The notes under the pieces: model-generated
What the model was told of the DNA's origin: nothing
What the model saw: the letters and a program-made list of their open reading frames with translations, nothing else
Database searches by the model: none
Source: Thainema sp966674685
Lineage (GTDB): Bacteria; Cyanobacteriota; Cyanobacteriia; Phormidesmidales; Phormidesmidaceae
Length of the DNA stretch: 64,000 bases
NCBI GenBank assembly: GCA_966674685.1
Contig: CBKWJC010000007.1
Coordinates: 45,836-109,835 of the forward strand
Direction of reading: 5' to 3'
In this document: positions 60,438-64,000 of the stretch, one piece after another
How the letters are laid out: every line of letters begins with the position of its first letter
Numbering within the stretch: the stretch's first letter is position 1
Made by a program: the position numbers and the translations under genes

Positions 60438-61520
60438 ATGACGACTACCTTACAGCAGCGCAGTAGCGCCAACCTGTGGGAACGGTTCTGTCAGTGGGTG
60501 ACCAGCACCGACAACCGCCTCTATGTAGGCTGGTTCGGCGTGTTGATGATCCCCACCCTGCTAACCGCCACCACCTGCTTCGTAATTGCATTTATTGCAG
60601 CACCCCCCGTTGACATCGACGGCATCCGTGAGCCTGTTGCCGGTTCACTGATGTACGGCAACAACATCATCTCCGGTGCAGTTGTGCCGTCTTCCAACGC
60701 CATTGGCTTGCACTTCTACCCCATCTGGGAAGCCGCTTCCCTCGATGAGTGGTTGTACAACGGTGGCCCTTACCAGCTAATCATCTTCCACTTCCTCATC
60801 GGCGTCTTCTGCTACATGGGACGTGAGTGGGAACTCTCTTACCGTCTCGGTATGCGTCCTTGGATTGCAGTAGCATACTCTGCCCCGGTTGCAGCAGCAT
60901 CTGCTGTTTTCCTCATCTACCCCTTGGGTCAAGGCTCCTTCTCTGATGGAATGCCTCTGGGCATCTCGGGTACCTTCAACTTCATGTTCGTGTTCCAAGC
61001 GGAGCACAACATCTTGATGCACCCCTTCCACATGTTGGGTGTAGCCGGTGTCTTCGGCGGTAGCTTGTTCTCCGCGATGCACGGTTCCTTGGTAACCAGT
61101 TCTCTGGTGCGTGAGACCACTGAGACCGAGTCTCAGAACTATGGCTACAAGTTCGGTCAAGAAGAAGAGACCTACAACATCGTGGCAGCGCACGGCTACT
61201 TCGGTCGTCTCATCTTCCAATATGCCAGCTTCAACAACAGCCGTTCCTTGCACTTCTTCTTGGCTGCATGGCCAGTAGTGGGCATCTGGTTCACGGCGCT
61301 GGGTATCAGCACGATGGCGTTCAACCTGAACGGTTTCAACTTCAACCAGTCGATCATCGACTCTCAGGGTCGGGTGATTGGCACCTGGGCGGATGTGATC
61401 AACCGGGCGAACCTGGGTATGGAAGTGATGCACGAGCGCAATGCTCACAACTTCCCGCTTGACTTGGCCTCTGTTGATGCTGAGCCTGTGGCTCTGCAGG
61501 CACCTGCCATCAACGGCTAA
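60438..61520 (+). CDS. psbA: Photosystem II D1 protein, Glu130 form
   Basis: 360 residues, full length. Five helices and cofactor ligands are present: YZ Tyr161, Mn ligands Asp170, Glu189, His332, Glu333, His337, Asp342, and the processing site after Ala344 (DLA|SVDAEPVALQ) with a 16-residue C-terminal extension. Residue 130 is Glu, the state of high-light D1 isoforms (Gln in low-light D1), and residue 173 is Pro, unlike the D1:PsbA2 type. Monocistronic with its own promoter and a strong terminator. Binds P680, pheophytin, QB and the Mn cluster. Confidence 0.99.
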   Translation: MTTTLQQRSSANLWERFCQWVTSTDNRLYVGWFGVLMIPTLLTATTCFVIAFIAAPPVDIDGIREPVAGSLMYGNNIISGAVVPSSNAIGLHFYPIWEAASLDEWLYNGGPYQLIIFHFLIGVFCYMGREWELSYRLGMRPWIAVAYSAPVAAASAVFLIYPLGQGSFSDGMPLGISGTFNFMFVFQAEHNILMHPFHMLGVAGVFGGSLFSAMHGSLVTSSLVRETTETESQNYGYKFGQEEETYNIVAAHGYFGRLIFQYASFNNSRSLHFFLAAWPVVGIWFTALGISTMAFNLNGFNFNQSIIDSQGRVIGTWADVINRANLGMEVMHERNAHNFPLDLASVDAEPVALQAPAING

Positions 61521-61556
61521 CCCTGGCTCGTTAGATTAGTGCTTGAATGAATAGCG

Positions 61557-61587
61557 AAAAGCGCTCCTCTCTGAGGGGCGCTTTTTT
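61557..61587 (+). terminator. psbA terminator
   Basis: Stem GCGCTCCTC / GAGGGGCGC with a TCT loop, preceded by AAAA and followed by TTTTTT, 37 bp after the psbA stop. Confidence 0.92.
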
Positions 61588-61704
61588 GTTGGTTGCTCTG
61601 ACAAGTTTTGAAGAATATAGTCATTCCAGTTAAGAGTGAGTGAAATCGAGTTCGTCTTATGCCTTTGCTCCTCACCCCTCACTCACCCTTACTCTTTTGT
61701 TGTA

Positions 61705-62529
61705 CTACACAGCCAGTGAAGCCGCTGCTTGTTTCAACGGCTCCAGTAAGTCAAGCGGTAACTGCATCCGGTTGAGTTGGTTTTGATCACCGGGAGAATC
61801 AAGATTTGGCCCGTGGTAATCACTGCCGCCCGTCATCAGTAAACCGTATTCATCGCAGAGTTCCTCTAGTTGTCTAATCTCTGAGACAGAATGGCTGGGA
61901 TGATACACTTCCACGCCCATCAAACCAGCCTTGACTAGTTCAGGTAAGACCTGCTTAACGGTTCCGCCACGGAATAGAAAGGGGTGTGCCCATACCGGAA
62001 CGGCTCCACATTGACGCAGGAGCTGAATTCCTTCAACTGCTGAAAACTTTTCATAGGGGATATAGGCTGGCCCATCATCTCGTAGCCAGCGCTCAAAGGC
62101 TTCTTGACTCGTTTTGACGTAGCCAGCTTTGACAAGTGCAGCGGCGACGTGGGGGCGTCCGGGAGCCAGATTACCTTTGGGCTGAGGAACCTGAATGGGA
62201 TAGCCCAAAGCTGCCAGTTTCTCAGCCATTTGATAAGCCCGCCGAATTCGGCCTGCAACGCGCTCCTGTAAAGGTGCCTGAAGTTTAGCCGGATTAGGGT
62301 AAAAGCCGAGAATATGTAGCGATCGCATTTGCCAAACGGTACTCAACTCTAGTCCCGGTACGATTTCAATCTGCGATCCGGCAGCCTGCATCGCCTCTTC
62401 CCAGCCTGCAATGGAGTCATGATCAGTAATTGCCAGCGCTTTGACCCCAGCTGCGATCGCAGCTTGCACAAGTTCAGTCGGAGTCAGAGTGCCATCGGAG
62501 CAGGTTGTGTGGCAGTGCAGTTCCAGCAT
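61705..62529 (-). CDS. PHP-domain phosphoesterase (RNase AM / YciV-like)
   Basis: 274 residues. Metal-site motifs LHCHTTCSDG, ITDHDSIAGW, PGLELST, HILGFYP, WAHPFLFRG, VEVYHPSH and GGSDYHGPN are in order, typical of the 3',5'-nucleoside bisphosphate phosphatase/5'-3' exonuclease group. The insertion and length (about 270) fit the trpH-type subgroup. It overlaps no neighbour; the divergent gene's start is 211 bp away. Confidence 0.92.
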   Translation of the reverse strand: MLELHCHTTCSDGTLTPTELVQAAIAAGVKALAITDHDSIAGWEEAMQAAGSQIEIVPGLELSTVWQMRSLHILGFYPNPAKLQAPLQERVAGRIRRAYQMAEKLAALGYPIQVPQPKGNLAPGRPHVAAALVKAGYVKTSQEAFERWLRDDGPAYIPYEKFSAVEGIQLLRQCGAVPVWAHPFLFRGGTVKQVLPELVKAGLMGVEVYHPSHSVSEIRQLEELCDEYGLLMTGGSDYHGPNLDSPGDQNQLNRMQLPLDLLEPLKQAAASLAV

Positions 62530-62740
62530 GATAAAGACGCAATTTTAACGAGAGTTTAATCAGGTTTGCCATGCCATCACTCTAACTTAGTTGAACATTG
62601 TTCCACGCGGAATCGTGTGAATGAGAAACTCCAGATTTGCCGAAAAATATGAGCAGGGTGTGAAGTATTGGCTTTTGTAGCAGCCAATTTCTCATCTTGA
62701 AGGGAATTATAAGCAGGATTGTCTATTCAATTTTTCACAC

Positions 62741-64000
62741 ATGGCTGCGACTCCCTTCTCCGTTACCAACACAAACGACGGTGGTGCTGGCTCTTTACGG
62801 CAAGCAATTTTAGAGGCTAATGCCAATCCTGGAATCGATACGATCACATTTGACGCTAGCCTCACGGGCCAAACCATTACGCTCACCAGTGGGCAACTCA
62901 CAATTAGTGATGCGATCGCAATCACGGGTCTGGTGGGAGCAAACTCGCTCACAATCAGCGGTAACAATGCCTCTCGCATTTTCTACATTAGTGACGACAC
63001 CAACACCCAAATTGATGTCACGATTAGCGGATTAACTCTAACTAATGGAACGCTCTCTGGCAGTAACGACGGTGCAGCCATTTGGAGCCTCGAAAATCTC
63101 ATTATCAACGACAGCATTCTGAGCGGTAATACATCCGCTGATGATGGCGGAGCCATCCGCAACGACGGTACGCTTCTGATCAACGACAGTACACTTGCCG
63201 ATAACACCTCAGTTGGCACTAGCACTACCAGTGGCGGCGGCGCGATTTTGAATACAGGAACTACCACAATCCAGAACAGTACCATCAGCGGCAACCAAGC
63301 TACAAATGGGGGTGGCATTCGTAATGATGGAACGCTGACCGTCATCAACAGCACCATCAGCGGTAACACTGCCGTAACTTCTGGTGGAGGCATTACCAAT
63401 ACAATTGGCAATTCAACCATTATCAACAGCACGATTACGAGCAACACTGCCATCAATGGCGGTGGTGTATTTAATTTTGAAGGTGTAGTTCCAGTTGCTT
63501 CTGGTGTCAATATACCGATCACTACAACATCTACCGTAACCAGCAGCATTATTGCTGGCAATACCGATAACAATGACATTGGTGGTGGCGATGGCACGAC
63601 TATCGGTGGAGATTTTATCAGCGGTGGCAACAATCTGATCGGCAATGGCGATGGAGCCGCTGGCTTCACGAATGGTGTGAACGGTGATATCGTCGGCACC
63701 ACTGCTAACCCAGTTAATTCGCTATTGGGTGCGCTGGCTGATAATGGCGGGTCAACCCAAACTCATGCACTCCTCACGGGTAGCCCCGCGATTGATGCGG
63801 GTAGTAATCCGAGTAGTTTGACAGCGGATCAGCGAGGTGATGATTTTTTGCGATCGCAAGGCTCAAGCACAGACATTGGAGCCTTTGAAACCCAGCTACA
63901 GCAAACTGCCACAGCTAACATTACAGATTTCAACGATGACAATCAGCCGGATATTGTTTGGCGCAATACGAACAAGGGGCTAACCAACATCTGGTTCACC
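62741..64000 (+). CDS. Large beta-helix surface protein, choice-of-anchor Q type, with FG-GAP/VCBS repeat start (3' truncated)
   Basis: An ATG at 62741 opens a frame without stop for exactly 420 codons to the window edge. It begins MAATPFSVTNTNDGGAGSLRQAILEANANPGIDTITFD, the usual N-terminus of right-handed parallel beta-helix adhesin-like proteins, then continues with repetitive turns (INDSTLADNTS, IQNSTISGNQATNGGGIRN, INSTISGNTAVTSGGG). NSLLGALADNGGSTQTHALLTGSPAIDAGS and DQRGDDFLRSQGSSTDIGAFE follow (choice-of-anchor Q-like). The end, ITDFNDDNQPDIVWRNTNKGLTNIWF, is the start of an FG-GAP/VCBS-type repeat, implying much more downstream. Probably secreted without a cleaved signal. Confidence 0.85.
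   Translation, partial: MAATPFSVTNTNDGGAGSLRQAILEANANPGIDTITFDASLTGQTITLTSGQLTISDAIAITGLVGANSLTISGNNASRIFYISDDTNTQIDVTISGLTLTNGTLSGSNDGAAIWSLENLIINDSILSGNTSADDGGAIRNDGTLLINDSTLADNTSVGTSTTSGGGAILNTGTTTIQNSTISGNQATNGGGIRNDGTLTVINSTISGNTAVTSGGGITNTIGNSTIINSTITSNTAINGGGVFNFEGVVPVASGVNIPITTTSTVTSSIIAGNTDNNDIGGGDGTTIGGDFISGGNNLIGNGDGAAGFTNGVNGDIVGTTANPVNSLLGALADNGGSTQTHALLTGSPAIDAGSNPSSLTADQRGDDFLRSQGSSTDIGAFETQLQQTATANITDFNDDNQPDIVWRNTNKGLTNIWFT

Noticed and set aside
60777..61448. Minus-strand 223-codon frame inside psbA
   Set aside because: Shadow of the strongly biased psbA codons.
62983..63702. Minus-strand 239-codon frame rich in Pro/Val/Leu
   Set aside because: It is the complement of the repetitive beta-helix coding strand; low complexity, no start context.

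Overview
The window is cyanobacterial chromosome. It carries psbA (photosystem II D1), a complete phycocyanin operon with phycobilisome linkers, many GCGATCGC (HIP1) octamers and several typical cyanobacterial short repeats. Base composition is moderate. The gene set (hybrid kinase with cyclase, contractile injection baseplate genes, four CpcG-type linkers, a sulfated-glycan cluster) best fits a filamentous or Leptolyngbya-like lineage. That assignment is an inference, and no rRNA or tRNA gene was recognised to confirm it.

Layout. 1-3.6 kb: aa3-type cytochrome c oxidase ctaCDE, with ctaC cut by the window edge. 3.9-16.6 kb: mixed housekeeping genes (patatin-like lipase, SnoaL-like protein, DUF58/MoxR pair, LytR-CpsA-Psr protein, subtilisin-like protease, PHP phosphoesterase, TerB-like protein, epoxide-hydrolase-like enzyme). 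17-25.5 kb: a surface-glycan cluster with a DUF6020 membrane protein, a flippase-like LPG-synthase-TM protein, a methyltransferase, two GT2 glycosyltransferases and two different sulfotransferases. 25.6-27.2 kb: a monothiol glutaredoxin/BolA pair and a fibrillin (PAP)-like protein. 27.4-35.7 kb, minus strand: cpcB-cpcA-cpcC-cpcD-cpcE-cpcF followed by four cpcG-type genes. The third of these ends in a hydrophobic segment and is therefore CpcL-like. 36.5-44.1 kb: two ABC transporter genes, a TPR protein, methylthioadenosine phosphorylase, small conserved proteins and an AEC permease. 44.3-49.2 kb: a very large hybrid histidine kinase overlapping by 4 bp a GAF-class III nucleotidyl cyclase. 49.2-60.2 kb, minus strand: a six-gene contractile-injection (phage-tail-like) baseplate module. 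60.4-61.5 kb: psbA. 61.7-64 kb: a second PHP phosphoesterase and the start of a large beta-helix surface protein that runs off the window.

The most unusual block is the injection-system locus. It encodes a gp25-like wedge protein, a baseplate J-like protein and a tail-protein-I-like protein, followed by a protein with a CIS-type N-terminus and by two large proteins with Ig-like modules and one membrane segment each. One of these two has a WD40 propeller and the other an N-terminal winged-helix-like region. Tube, sheath, spike and ATPase genes are absent, so this is a detached baseplate/anchor module whose remainder must lie elsewhere. Membrane-anchored Ig/WD40 partners fit the thylakoid-anchored injection systems known from cyanobacteria, but the specific roles here are inferred.

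The intergenic regions are rich in small inverted repeats that fall into at least three families (a GTAGG-ended family, an ATATTAAGT-type hairpin family and a GCATCGCGG-centred family) and in a composite heptamer/decamer repeat. These probably account for most of the non-coding sequence that is not promoter or terminator.
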